Of a stretch of DNA of 64,000 nt, positions 48,543 to 57,093 are shown one piece after another. Origin of the DNA: Aquitalea pelogenes (GTDB taxonomy: Bacteria > Pseudomonadota > Gammaproteobacteria > Burkholderiales > Chromobacteriaceae). The DNA lies in the NCBI RefSeq assembly GCF_001515305.1, contig NZ_LNQV01000013.1, positions 1-64,000 of the forward strand, given 5' to 3'. The position numbers and the translations under genes are program-made. How positions within the stretch are numbered: the stretch's first letter is position 1; each line of letters opens with the position of its first letter. The notes below the pieces were generated by a model. That model was not told where the DNA came from. It did no database searches and saw only the letters and a list, made by a program, of their open reading frames with translations.

Positions 48543-48992
48543 TCAGTAAGACGTGGCATCTGCTGTCTTCTTCGGCCAGCCTGACGCCTTGCCCCCGGAT
48601 ACAGGCCACCATTGAATGACGCCCCATGCAAATTCCGGTATCAGGAAGAGCCAGAGCACCGGCTGCCCTGTGGCGTGTAATGTCCATGCCATCCAGGTGG
48701 CAAACAGGAAGCGGGCAGTGCCGTCATAGCGACCAAGTAAGGGTTCTGGATGTCGCAACCTCAGCACGGACCAAACAATCACGATACTTCCGAGCAGGTT
48801 GGCCATCAGCAGCGGAAAGGCCGCAAAATCGGGCAGCGCTGTACCACCAAGCGCCTGATTAAGTGCAGTCAATTGTGTACGTATGGCAGCGAAACTCCAC
48901 GGCGTTGCGAAAGGTGCGGTCAAGAGCAGGTCGTACAGCGCGCTGAAGAACACGACACGTCTGAAATGGGTAATGGCAATAGGTTTTATCAT
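48543..48992 (-). CDS. Small integral membrane protein
   Basis: A 149-residue protein with four hydrophobic segments (VVFFSALYDLLLTAPFATP, PLLMANLLGSIVIVWSVL, ARFLFATWMAWTLHA, VLWLFLIPEFAWGVIQW). I do not recognise a defined family. It is divergent from a MerR-type regulator, and its promoter region contains a MerR-style dyad, so it is probably that regulator's target, perhaps a stress or efflux-linked membrane protein. Confidence 0.6.
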   Translation of the reverse strand: MIKPIAITHFRRVVFFSALYDLLLTAPFATPWSFAAIRTQLTALNQALGGTALPDFAAFPLLMANLLGSIVIVWSVLRLRHPEPLLGRYDGTARFLFATWMAWTLHATGQPVLWLFLIPEFAWGVIQWWPVSGGKASGWPKKTADATSY

Positions 48993-48999
48993 ATCGTCA

Positions 49000-49030
49000 T
49001 GCTAAAGTATGGAGTGTACTCCAAGGTCAA
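49000..49030 (-). promoter_or_regulatory. MerR-type promoter/operator for the membrane-protein gene
   Basis: On the minus strand TTGACC (49030-49025) is followed by the dyad GGAGT-AC-ACTCC and, 19 bases on, TTAGCA. A dyad inside an overlong 19-base spacer is the hallmark of MerR-regulated promoters, and the GGAGT..ACTCC arms resemble ZntR-type sites. The transcript would start only a few bases before the ATG at 48992, so the mRNA is nearly leaderless. Confidence 0.5.
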
Positions 49031-49038
49031 GTCCCTTC

Positions 49039-49425
49039 ATGAAAATCGGTGAACTCTCCACCGCCTCCGGGCTCAGCCGCGATACCCTGCGGTTCTATGA
49101 AAAGCTGGGCTTGCTGCGTGCGCAACGCGGCAGCAATGGTTATCGGGATTACCCGGCAGATGCGGTTCAATGGCTTGGCTATGTGCGCCTTGCTCAGAAT
49201 CTGGGTTTTACGCTTGCTGAAATCTCCGCTGATCTCATTGCACTTTCCCAAGAGGGAGGTACACCAGATGCGGTGCAATTGCGCGCAGCCTTGCAAGCCA
49301 AACGCGATGTCATCGACGAGCGCATCCGCAGCCTGCAGCACTTGCGCGACGAACTGCAACGCCGTCTCGATGCGCCAGATCTGATGGCTTGTCCATTGCA
49401 GGTGCCGGCAGGGGAGAATAGTTAG
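49039..49425 (+). CDS. MerR-family transcriptional regulator
   Basis: A 128-residue MerR protein: KIGELSTASGLSRDTLRFYEKLGLL is the winged helix, followed by YRDYPADAVQWLGYVRLAQNLGFTLAEI and a coiled-coil dimer helix (ERIRSLQHLRDELQRRLD). The C-terminal tail has a single Cys (LMACPLQ), not the Cys pair of metal sensors of the ZntR/CueR type, so the inducer is unclear. The start at 49039 is chosen because the family begins MKIGEL; the frame is open 10 codons further back. Confidence 0.85.
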   Translation: MKIGELSTASGLSRDTLRFYEKLGLLRAQRGSNGYRDYPADAVQWLGYVRLAQNLGFTLAEISADLIALSQEGGTPDAVQLRAALQAKRDVIDERIRSLQHLRDELQRRLDAPDLMACPLQVPAGENS

Positions 49426-49516
49426 TCACCCGCAACGGTTTTGCCCTATGGTTGTGGCTTGTTACTGGCCTGTAGAGCAGCAATTGAAGGACTGCTGCGG
49501 TACGGATCTGGCATTG

Positions 49517-49627
49517 ATGCAACCGACCTTGCGCCGGCAGGTTGCAGGTCTGGAAACGACGCTCGACTGTACGCTGTTTTCCCGCTCTCATTCGACTCTG
49601 CTCCCAACGAAGGCCGTAGCAGATTGA
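49517..49627 (+). pseudogene. LysR-family regulator remnant
   Basis: The translation MQPTLRRQVAGLETTLDC, then TLFSRSHSTLLPT, is the second half of a LysR helix-turn-helix (recognition helix and wing). It ends at TGA after KAVAD. Neither the first helices nor the effector domain can be found on either side, so this is a decayed fragment. It lies just before the accessory island and probably marks a rearrangement. Confidence 0.6.
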
Positions 49628-49762
49628 CTACCCACAATTATGATGCAAGGTCGCCAGGTACTCTGAGGTGGTAGTAATAGACCGCGCCACGGCGTACAAC
49701 ATGGGCTGTTTTGGACATCGCTTTGTCAGTCATGTGTAACACCCACAGGTAACAAAGCATGA

Positions 49763-49809
49763 AAAAAGCCATTGAGAACCAGTAAGTTACTGATCGTCAA
49801 TGGCTTTTT
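49763..49809. terminator. Strong bidirectional terminator
   Basis: AAAAAGCCATTGA and TCAATGGCTTTTT are perfect 13-base arms. The loop itself contains CAGTAA-g-TTACTG. With A and T runs on both sides it can act in both directions. It insulates the island from the MerR side. Confidence 0.8.
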
Positions 49810-50168
49810 GAGGTTCTGGTGGGGCGGCGTCTACCGAATTGAGGCTTGAAAGCCACGCCCAGCAATAAAAATGCCGATTTGATTTTTAAAAATACCGACA
49901 TAAATACCGTCACCAGGCATTGGCTGTATTAATGTCTACTTTGAGATCCAGTTCTTGGGCTTGCAGCTAAGTCTCGAATGATGTGATTTTCTTAAAAATA
50001 TCATCGGGTTGCTTCATGTGCAGTGACGGGTTTCGACGAAGACATACTTACTTCATGTTTATGTAAACAGCCTGGAACCAGTAGTCCGGCGAATGATCGC
50101 ATACCCCTATGCTCCTGACTTCCAACATTGATGATCACCCTGAACAACTCGATATTGTCTGAAGATAA
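49810..50168. other. Non-coding stretch at the island edge
   Basis: This region is AT-richer than the genes on the left. It contains AAATACCGACATAAATACCG near 49888-49907, with repeated ATACCG units that recall integrase arm sites, but no integrase gene or duplicated att sequence is visible. A -10-like TATGAT follows at 50205. No gene is supported here. Confidence 0.35.
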
Positions 50169-50216
50169 ATGCAATCCATGCGTGGAACAATCATCCAAAT
50201 TGGATATGATACGCCC

Positions 50217-51731
50217 ATGGAAAAATGGCTTGTTTCATGGATCGGCGAGACCGATCACAAGGCTGCCGAAGGTAGTCTGAATGGCGAACCCGGGCCGATT
50301 GCAACGGCACTGATGGCAGAGCAGTACGATCGTGTTCGTCTGCTGACCAATTATTCGCATGAGCGCAGTGGCAAGTACTGCGATTGGCTGGAAGCCCTTA
50401 CCGGCCATCCACGCATAGATTTACAGCAGATAGACCTGAGCAGTCCGATTGACCATGCGGACATCTACCGCCAGGTAACAGCCGAGCTTCAGCAGTGCCG
50501 TCTGCCATCCAGCGACATTTTGCTGACCTTTCATTTGAGCCCGGGTACGCCAGCCATGGCCACCATCTGGGTGTTGCTGGCCAAAAGCCGCTTTCCCGCC
50601 CGCCTTATCCAGACAGCTAAACAGCACCAAGGCGTGATGGAAGCCAATGTGGCATTCGATTTGGCCGGTGACTTCCTGCCAGAGTTTTTGCAGCGTACTG
50701 ATGAGCGGGTAGGGCGTCTGCTTGCCAGGCCGGAGGGCATTGCACAGGAGTTTGCCGGGATTGTGCATGCCAGTGCTTTGATGCGAGAGCAGATCCAGCG
50801 CGCTCAGCAAGTTGCTGTTCACAACGTCCCGGTTCTTGTGCTGGGGGAGAGTGGTACCGGCAAGGAGCTGTTTGCTGAAGCCATTCACCATGCCAGTGGC
50901 CGTACGGGAAAGTACATTGCGGTCAATTGTGGAGCTATCCCCAAAGAGCTGGTCAATTCCGAATTGTTTGGGCATAAAAAAGGTGCATTTACCGGTGCAG
51001 ATCGGGAACGTACAGGCCATTTTCGTGAAGCCAATGGCGGCACCTTGTTTCTGGATGAGATTGGCGATCTGCCACTGGATGCCCAGGTCAGGCTTTTACG
51101 CGCCATCCAGCAAGGTGAAGTAACACCCTTGGGTGCGTCTGAACCGCACAAGGTGGATGTCCGTATTGTGGCGGCCACCCATCGTGACCTGATGGCGGAT
51201 GTTCGGTCTGGCCGCTTCCGTGAAGATCTGTTCCATCGGTTGGCCGTCGGCATCATCCGTCTGCCTGCCCTGCGTGAGCGTCGGGAAGATATTCCCTTGC
51301 TGGCAACGCACTTCATGGGCCTGATCAATCACGATAGTGCGCACTCTCCAGAGTGGCAGCATAAAGAAATTTCTGAAAATGCAATAAAAGTTCTGTTTTC
51401 GCATGACTGGCCGGGTAATGTACGCGAGCTGTATCACACTCTACTGCGGGCCAGCATCTGGGCCCGCCAAGGTGTACTCGATGCCCAGGACATTGAGGGC
51501 AACCTCTTGGGCATGCCCCGCAAGCAGGATGGAATATTGGATAGGAATATTGGGCAAGGCTTTGAAATTGAAAAGATTTTGGATGAAGTGAAGGCTCATT
51601 ACATTCGCGTGGCCATGCAGCGGGCTCAGGGCAAGAAGAAGGATGCCGCCGCTTTGCTTGGCCTGAATACCTACCAGACGCTGAACAACTGGATGGAAAA
51701 GCTGGGCCTGACTTCAGCAGATAACGACTAA
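50217..51731 (+). CDS. RtcR-like sigma-54 activator with CARF-type sensor
   Basis: A 504-residue enhancer-binding protein. Residues 1-170 look like the CARF (Rossmann-type) sensor of RtcR: the first strand KWLVSWIGETD, the conserved turn HLSPGTPAM at 106-114, then FPARLIQ. The AAA+ domain has Walker A GESGTGKE at 210-217, GAFTGA at 256-261 and Walker [13 protein letters not shown] from 274. A Fis-type helix-turn-helix ends the protein (KKDAAALLGLNTYQTLNNWM). CARF domains bind nucleotide-derived signals such as cyclic oligoadenylates or RNA ends. No rtcBA genes are here; instead a sigma-54 promoter and hsdR follow at once. The start is uncertain: ATG at 50169 or 50178 is possible, but the CARF strand begins at 50217, and a -10-like TATGAT lies just upstream. 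Confidence 0.85.
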   Translation: MEKWLVSWIGETDHKAAEGSLNGEPGPIATALMAEQYDRVRLLTNYSHERSGKYCDWLEALTGHPRIDLQQIDLSSPIDHADIYRQVTAELQQCRLPSSDILLTFHLSPGTPAMATIWVLLAKSRFPARLIQTAKQHQGVMEANVAFDLAGDFLPEFLQRTDERVGRLLARPEGIAQEFAGIVHASALMREQIQRAQQVAVHNVPVLVLGESGTGKELFAEAIHHASGRTGKYIAVNCGAIPKELVNSELFGHKKGAFTGADRERTGHFREANGGTLFLDEIGDLPLDAQVRLLRAIQQGEVTPLGASEPHKVDVRIVAATHRDLMADVRSGRFREDLFHRLAVGIIRLPALRERREDIPLLATHFMGLINHDSAHSPEWQHKEISENAIKVLFSHDWPGNVRELYHTLLRASIWARQGVLDAQDIEGNLLGMPRKQDGILDRNIGQGFEIEKILDEVKAHYIRVAMQRAQGKKKDAAALLGLNTYQTLNNWMEKLGLTSADND

Positions 51732-51741
51732 CGACGGAGGC

Positions 51742-51757
51742 TGGCACGCTTCTCGCA
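51742..51757 (+). promoter_or_regulatory. Sigma-54 promoter of the type I restriction operon
   Basis: TGGCACGCTTCTCGCA has the complete -24 box and the required GG-N10-GC; the -12 box is TCGCA instead of TTGCA. It lies 10 bases after the activator's stop codon and 26 before the hsdR ATG, predicting a start near 51768. The promoter at 63009 is almost identical. Confidence 0.78.
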
Positions 51758-51782
51758 ATGAATGGGCTAACCGATCAGCGAG

Positions 51783-54700
51783 ATGCCAGACATGTGGATG
51801 CAAGAATTGCCATCAATCAACTTTGAGCCCTTGAGGACCAGCTACCCAGAGCTGGCCAACCTGGCGGCTCATGCCGAGCACTATCTGCATAACGATCCGG
51901 AGAGTGCACTGGTCAAGCTGCGCAGCTTCGCTGAGCGCATTGTCGATAACATCTACACCCGCATGCGCTTGCCTCAGGCGCCACAGTCCAAGTTTGTCGA
52001 CCTGCTCAACAATGCCAGCTTTGCCATGCTGGCGGACAAGCTGGTACTCGACAAATTCCACCTGCTGCGCAAGCTGGGCAATAGTGCTGCGCACGGCGAA
52101 GACATTCGCCCGATGGATGCCAACCGTGCCTTGCACGAAGCCTGGCAAGTGGCGCGCTGGCTGCATGTCGCTATCGTTGGTGGCAAGGCTGAAGATTTCG
52201 CCCCCTTCCGCGAACCGCCGGTAGAGGGCGTCGACAGCAAAGCGGCCATCAAGCGCGAGAAGAAACGCCTGGCTGAAGAAAACGCGGCCAAGGAAGAAAA
52301 AATCAAGGCCATGCTGGCCGAGCTGGAAGCATTACGTGCCGCTGAAAAGACCATGCGTGATGCCATCAACGCTGCCAACCAGCCGGTGGCTGACAGCACG
52401 CTGGCCGAAGTGGGTGCTGCTACCGAGCGCACCGTCGCCCAGCTGCGTTTCAGTGAAGACCATACCCGCCAGTACCTGATCGACCGTGATCTGGCACTGG
52501 CAGGCTGGAAAGTACCGCAAGCCGGGCAAAGCAGTGCTGCCGTGGGGCAGGAAGTGGAGGTCAAGCACCAAGCCACCCAGTCCGGTATCGGCTATGCCGA
52601 CTATGTACTTTGGGACGATAACAGCAAGCCGCTGGCAGTGATTGAGGCCAAGCGCACCACCAAGGACGCCCGCGCCGGCCAAGCCCAGGCCAAGGACTAC
52701 GCCGATGGTCTGGAAAAAATGTATGGTCAGCGGCCGATGATTTTCTTTACCAATGGCTACGACATCTGGGTCTGGGATGATGCCATGGGCTACCCGCCGC
52801 GCAAGGTGTATGGCTTTTACAGCAAGGACACCCTGCAATACCGCATCGCCTTTCAGCGCCAGAACCGGCAGGACCTGCTGCAAGTGCAGCCGGACGGCAA
52901 TATCGCCGGCCGCCTGTACCAGATCGAAACCCTCACCCGCGTCAAAGAGCGTTTTGCCAGCAAACATCGCAAAGTGCTGATCGTGCAAGCCACAGGTACC
53001 GGTAAAACCCGGGTGGCGATTGCCCTCTCCAAGCTGATGATCGAAGCCAAGTGGGCCAAACGCATCCTGTTCCTGTGCGACCGCAAAGAACTGCGCAAGC
53101 AGGCCAAGAAGGTATTCAACGACTACCTGAAAGAGCCGATTTATGTGTTTGGCCAGCAAAACGAAGTAGGCAAGCAAGACGCACGTATTTACATCGGCAT
53201 CTACCAGGGACTGATCAACCAGTACGAAGATTTTGATGTCGGCTTTTTCGACCTGATCATCGCCGATGAATCGCATCGCTCCATCTACAACCAGTACGGC
53301 GACATCTTCAGCTATTTCGACGCGCTGCAAGTCGGCCTGACGGCTACACCGGTTGAAATGGTCAGCCGCAGCACCTGCCAGCTGTTTGGCTGCGATTACA
53401 AGACACCGACCGCCAATTACACACTGGAAGATGCAGTGAGTGATGGCAATCTGGTGCCGTTCAAAGTAGTGACGCACACCACCAAATTCATGCGCGAAGG
53501 CATCAAGGGTCATGACCTGAGCGATGAGCAGATTGCTGAACTGGAAGACCAGGGGCTCGACCCCAATGCTCTCGAATTCGATGGCAAAGACATTGACGAT
53601 GCGGTGTACAACAAGGACACCAATCGCGTCATCCTGCGCAACCTGATGGACAACGGCATCCGCGATGCGGATGGCCAGCTGCCGGGCAAAAGCATCATCT
53701 TTGCCCGCAATATCCGCCATGCCCGTTTGCTGGCAGAACTGTTCGACGAACTGTACCCGCAGTTCGCCGGCAAGTTCTGCGCGGTGATTCATTCCGACGA
53801 GCCACGTGCGGAACAGCTGATCGACGACTTCAAGGGCGGCGACAACTGCAAGAATGATGCGCTGCGCATTGCCATTTCGGTGGACATGCTGGATACCGGC
53901 ATTGACGTGCCGGAAGTGGTCAACCTGGTATTTGCCAAGCCGGTCAAATCCAAGGTCAAGTTCTGGCAGATGATAGGCCGCGGCACCCGGCTGTGCGCTA
54001 ACCTGTTTGGCAAGGGGCAGGACAAAAAGGAATTCCTGATCTTTGATCACTGGAACAACTTCGCCTACCACGAAATGGAGCCGGAAGAAGCCGAACCGCG
54101 TGCGCCCAAGTCATTGGCCCAGCGCCGCTATGAAGCCCGTCTGGAACTGGCACAGGCTGCGCTGCGCCAGCATGAACCAGCCGCCTTCACTAGTGTGCGG
54201 GATTTGCTGCTGGAAGACGCCCGTGCACTGGACGACCTTACCATCGCTGTCCGGGATAACTGGCAAGCCGTGCAGCAGGCGCGTGACGAGACCTGCGTTG
54301 ACGCCTTCGCCCCGGCTACCGCCCAAATGCTGGCCGACACCATTGCCCCCTTGCTGAATGCGCTGGACGTACGTGGCCAGGGTGATGCCTTGCGCTGGGA
54401 TATCCTGCTCACCACCGCCCAGCAAGCGGCCATGACCAAGCCGAACCAGGCCAACCCTTGCCGTGCTGATATTGTCGCCTGGCTGGAGTGCCTGCCTGCC
54501 AACCTGAACGCTGTGCGGGCCAAGGCCGAACAGCTCAAAGCCATCAAGAGTGATGCCTACTGGGATAAGCCGGACTTCCACCAGCTGGAAGTCAGCCGAC
54601 TGGCGCTGCGCGACTTGATGCATCTGGCCGAGCGCCCCACCTTGCCACCGGGACCCGGCCCGGTATTTGTCGACATCGCCGAGGAGGTTGCCGAGTACCA

Positions 54701-55235
54701 GGTTGAGGTCCGCAAAACCAATATCCGCTCAGTGGATGCCACCATCTACCGGCAAAGTGTGGAAGCCGCCTTGCGTCCGCTGTTTGACAGCAACCCGGTA
54801 CTGCAAAAAATCCGCGATGGCCTGCCGGTATCCGATGCCGAGCTGGACCAGCTCAACAGCCTGATTCACACCAATAACCCCTCGGTGGACTTGAACGTAT
54901 TGCGCGAGTTTTACGCCGATACCGCCGCACCACTGGCCGCCATTTTGCGAACCATTGTTGGCATGGATGCCCGTGCGGTGGAAGCCCGCTTTGCCCAGTT
55001 TGCCCAGAAATACCGGCTGGACAGCCAGCAACTGCGTTTCCTCGGCATGCTTAAAGACCAGATCTGCAAATCCGGCAGCATCCGGCTGGATGCCCTGTTC
55101 GAAGCCCCGTTCACCAGCATTCATGGCGAGGGCATTGGCGGTGTATTCCCACGCGACGAGCAACTGGACGAACTCACCGGTATCATTCGCAGCTTTGGCG
55201 AGCCAGTCCCCCCGCGAACAGCTTTACCACGTTGA
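51783..55235 (+). CDS. hsdR: Type I restriction enzyme, R subunit
   Basis: A 1150-residue motor/nuclease subunit. A DUF4145-like N-terminal region (about 15-130: LVKLRSFAERIVDNIY, FHLLRKLGNSAAHG) is followed by a charged coiled coil (155-195), the PD-(D/E)xK nuclease (D273, then E288-A-K290 in LAVIEAKRT) and the SF2 translocase (Walker A ATGTGKT at 403-409, DESH at 495-498, GLTATP near 518-523, then IGRGTRLC). It translocates DNA and cuts it at a distance when the site is unmethylated. It is first in the operon, 26 bases after the sigma-54 promoter. All key residues are intact. Confidence 0.92.
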   Translation: MPDMWMQELPSINFEPLRTSYPELANLAAHAEHYLHNDPESALVKLRSFAERIVDNIYTRMRLPQAPQSKFVDLLNNASFAMLADKLVLDKFHLLRKLGNSAAHGEDIRPMDANRALHEAWQVARWLHVAIVGGKAEDFAPFREPPVEGVDSKAAIKREKKRLAEENAAKEEKIKAMLAELEALRAAEKTMRDAINAANQPVADSTLAEVGAATERTVAQLRFSEDHTRQYLIDRDLALAGWKVPQAGQSSAAVGQEVEVKHQATQSGIGYADYVLWDDNSKPLAVIEAKRTTKDARAGQAQAKDYADGLEKMYGQRPMIFFTNGYDIWVWDDAMGYPPRKVYGFYSKDTLQYRIAFQRQNRQDLLQVQPDGNIAGRLYQIETLTRVKERFASKHRKVLIVQATGTGKTRVAIALSKLMIEAKWAKRILFLCDRKELRKQAKKVFNDYLKEPIYVFGQQNEVGKQDARIYIGIYQGLINQYEDFDVGFFDLIIADESHRSIYNQYGDIFSYFDALQVGLTATPVEMVSRSTCQLFGCDYKTPTANYTLEDAVSDGNLVPFKVVTHTTKFMREGIKGHDLSDEQIAELEDQGLDPNALEFDGKDIDDAVYNKDTNRVILRNLMDNGIRDADGQLPGKSIIFARNIRHARLLAELFDELYPQFAGKFCAVIHSDEPRAEQLIDDFKGGDNCKNDALRIAISVDMLDTGIDVPEVVNLVFAKPVKSKVKFWQMIGRGTRLCANLFGKGQDKKEFLIFDHWNNFAYHEMEPEEAEPRAPKSLAQRRYEARLELAQAALRQHEPAAFTSVRDLLLEDARALDDLTIAVRDNWQAVQQARDETCVDAFAPATAQMLADTIAPLLNALDVRGQGDALRWDILLTTAQQAAMTKPNQANPCRADIVAWLECLPANLNAVRAKAEQLKAIKSDAYWDKPDFHQLEVSRLALRDLMHLAERPTLPPGPGPVFVDIAEEVAEYQVEVRKTNIRSVDATIYRQSVEAALRPLFDSNPVLQKIRDGLPVSDAELDQLNSLIHTNNPSVDLNVLREFYADTAAPLAAILRTIVGMDARAVEARFAQFAQKYRLDSQQLRFLGMLKDQICKSGSIRLDALFEAPFTSIHGEGIGGVFPRDEQLDELTGIIRSFGEPVPPRTALPR

Positions 55236-55249
55236 ATGAAAATCCCTGC

Positions 55250-55546
55250 ATGAAACAAAATAGTACAGGCCATCTATTCAGCCTGCTTCACGCCTCGGGC
55301 GACGTGCTTTACCCCGTAAGAATGAAAAACCTGGCAACAGGCGTGGTTGCTTATCGCGTCTCCCTGCATGGAAATACCCTGGCAGATTGCATCGAATTGC
55401 AAGATGAGCAGGAAGTACTGCATTACGTGCGCGATCTGGCTTATGGCGTGCGTGCCAAGAGCAAAACGACAACGCGCAACGGCATTTACAAGCTGGCACA
55501 GCGCAGCATTACCGCCCTGCAACTGCAGGACAAGGAAACAACATGA
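55250..55546 (+). CDS. Small unknown protein between hsdR and hsdM
   Basis: A 98-residue protein (104 if the TTG at 55232, overlapping the hsdR stop, is used). It has no cysteine cluster, signal peptide or membrane segment. The N-terminal half looks like a small beta sheet ([36 protein letters not shown]); the C-terminus is helical and basic ([18 protein letters not shown]). Its stop overlaps the hsdM start (ATGA), so it is translated with the operon. A role in the restriction complex or in its control is possible, but I do not recognise a family. Confidence 0.65.
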   Translation: MKQNSTGHLFSLLHASGDVLYPVRMKNLATGVVAYRVSLHGNTLADCIELQDEQEVLHYVRDLAYGVRAKSKTTTRNGIYKLAQRSITALQLQDKETT

Positions 55547-57093
55547 TTACCGGCGAACTGAAAAACAAGATCGACAGCCTTTGGTTAGATTTTCATACCG
55601 GCGGCATTACCAATCCGCTTACCGTGATCGAACAGATCACCTTTCTGATGTACGCCCGCCTGCTGGAAATGGCAGAGCGCAAGGACGAGCGCCGCCAGCA
55701 ACTGACAGGAAAGTCCTTTAACCGTCGCTTCAACGACGAGGAACAGGACTGCCGCTGGGAAACCTGGCGCCACTACGGTGCCGAGGAAATGCTGCCGCAT
55801 GTGCGTGACAAGGTGTTCAAACATTTCCGCGCCATGGCCGAGCGCTCCGGTAATGAGGCCAGCCTGTTTGCTGACTTCATGAAAGACGCCCAGCTGATGA
55901 TCCAGAAGGCCACCCTGCTGGCCAAAGCGGTGGAAGCCGTACACAACCTGCCGCTGGAGCAGGGCGATACCAAGGGTGACCTGTACGAATACCTGCTGGG
56001 CAAGCTCACCACTGCGGGTATTAACGGCCAGTTCCGCACGCCGCGCCATATCATCCGCCTGATGGTGGAACTGATGCAGCCACAACCGACGGACCGCATC
56101 TGCGACCCGGCCTGCGGCACCGGTGGTTTTCTGGTGGAAAGTTACGACTACTTGTTGCGCAGCCATAGCAGCGAGGCTGGCAAACATGTGGAGACCTTCG
56201 TCAACGACAAGGGCGAAACCGAAACCGCCACCCTGTACGCCGGTGACCTGCTGGGCGAACACCGCCAGCATATTGATAACGACATGTTCCACGGTTTCGA
56301 CTTCGACGCCACCATGCTGCGTATTGCCAGCATGAATCTGATCATGCATGGCGTGGCTGCACCGGATATCCACTACCAGGACACCCTCAGCCAGGGCTTT
56401 GCCGAAAAACGCCCGCAAGCCGCCAGCAGCAGCTTTGACCTGATCCTGGCCAACCCGCCATTCAAGGGCAGCCTGGACGAACAGGACGTGTCACCGGACA
56501 TTCTGCGGGTGGTGAAAACCAAGAAAACCGAGCTGCTGTTTATCGGCCTGATCCTGCGCATGCTGAAAACCGGTGGCCGCTCCGCCACCATCGTGCCGGA
56601 TGGCGTGCTGTTCGGCTCCTCCAAAGCCCATGTCCAGCTGCGCAAGCATCTGATAGAAGACAACCAGCTGGAAGCCGTCATCTCGCTGCCCAGTGGCGTG
56701 TTCAAACCCTATGCTGGCGTCTCCACCGCCATCATCATCTTCAGCAAGGGCGGCAGCACCGACGACGTGTTCTTCTATGACATGAAGGCGGATGGCTTCT
56801 CGCTGGACGACAAACGCCAGCCGATCAAGGACAACGATATCCCCGACATCAAGCGGCAATACCAGCGCTGGTGTGACCGTGACGCTGATTTTGCCGATCG
56901 CACCCAACAAGCGTTCAGCGTACCGAAGGCGGACCTGGTGGCGCAGAACTACGACCTGTCGATCAACCGCTACAAACAGCAGGTGTACGAAGCAGAACAG
57001 CACGAAGACCCGCGCGTGATCCTGAAACGGCTGATGGCGCTGGAGGCGGATATCCAGCGTGAGTTGCAGGAGCTGGAGGGGATGTTGGGATGA
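55543..57093 (+). CDS. hsdM: Type I restriction-modification, M subunit (N6-adenine methyltransferase)
   Basis: A 516-residue methyltransferase. An N-terminal helical domain ([14 protein letters not shown]) is followed by the catalytic domain: motif [10 protein letters not shown] at 188-196 (SAM binding) and motif IV NPPF near residue 303 (target adenine). The C-terminus is helical and contacts HsdS. With HsdS it methylates the host site; with HsdR it forms the restriction complex. It overlaps the genes on both sides by 4 bases. Confidence 0.93.
   Translation: MITGELKNKIDSLWLDFHTGGITNPLTVIEQITFLMYARLLEMAERKDERRQQLTGKSFNRRFNDEEQDCRWETWRHYGAEEMLPHVRDKVFKHFRAMAERSGNEASLFADFMKDAQLMIQKATLLAKAVEAVHNLPLEQGDTKGDLYEYLLGKLTTAGINGQFRTPRHIIRLMVELMQPQPTDRICDPACGTGGFLVESYDYLLRSHSSEAGKHVETFVNDKGETETATLYAGDLLGEHRQHIDNDMFHGFDFDATMLRIASMNLIMHGVAAPDIHYQDTLSQGFAEKRPQAASSSFDLILANPPFKGSLDEQDVSPDILRVVKTKKTELLFIGLILRMLKTGGRSATIVPDGVLFGSSKAHVQLRKHLIEDNQLEAVISLPSGVFKPYAGVSTAIIIFSKGGSTDDVFFYDMKADGFSLDDKRQPIKDNDIPDIKRQYQRWCDRDADFADRTQQAFSVPKADLVAQNYDLSINRYKQQVYEAEQHEDPRVILKRLMALEADIQRELQELEGMLG

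Noticed and set aside
49838-49925. A 29-codon minus-strand frame (MPGDGIYVGIFKNQIG...)
   Set aside because: It is too short, without a ribosome site or family likeness; it may be the tail of a lost integrase-like gene, but nothing proves it.
50217-51731. Ordinary RtcR controlling RNA repair (rtcBA)
   Set aside because: No RtcB, RtcA or Ro60 gene is present; the only downstream gene with a sigma-54 promoter nearby is hsdR.
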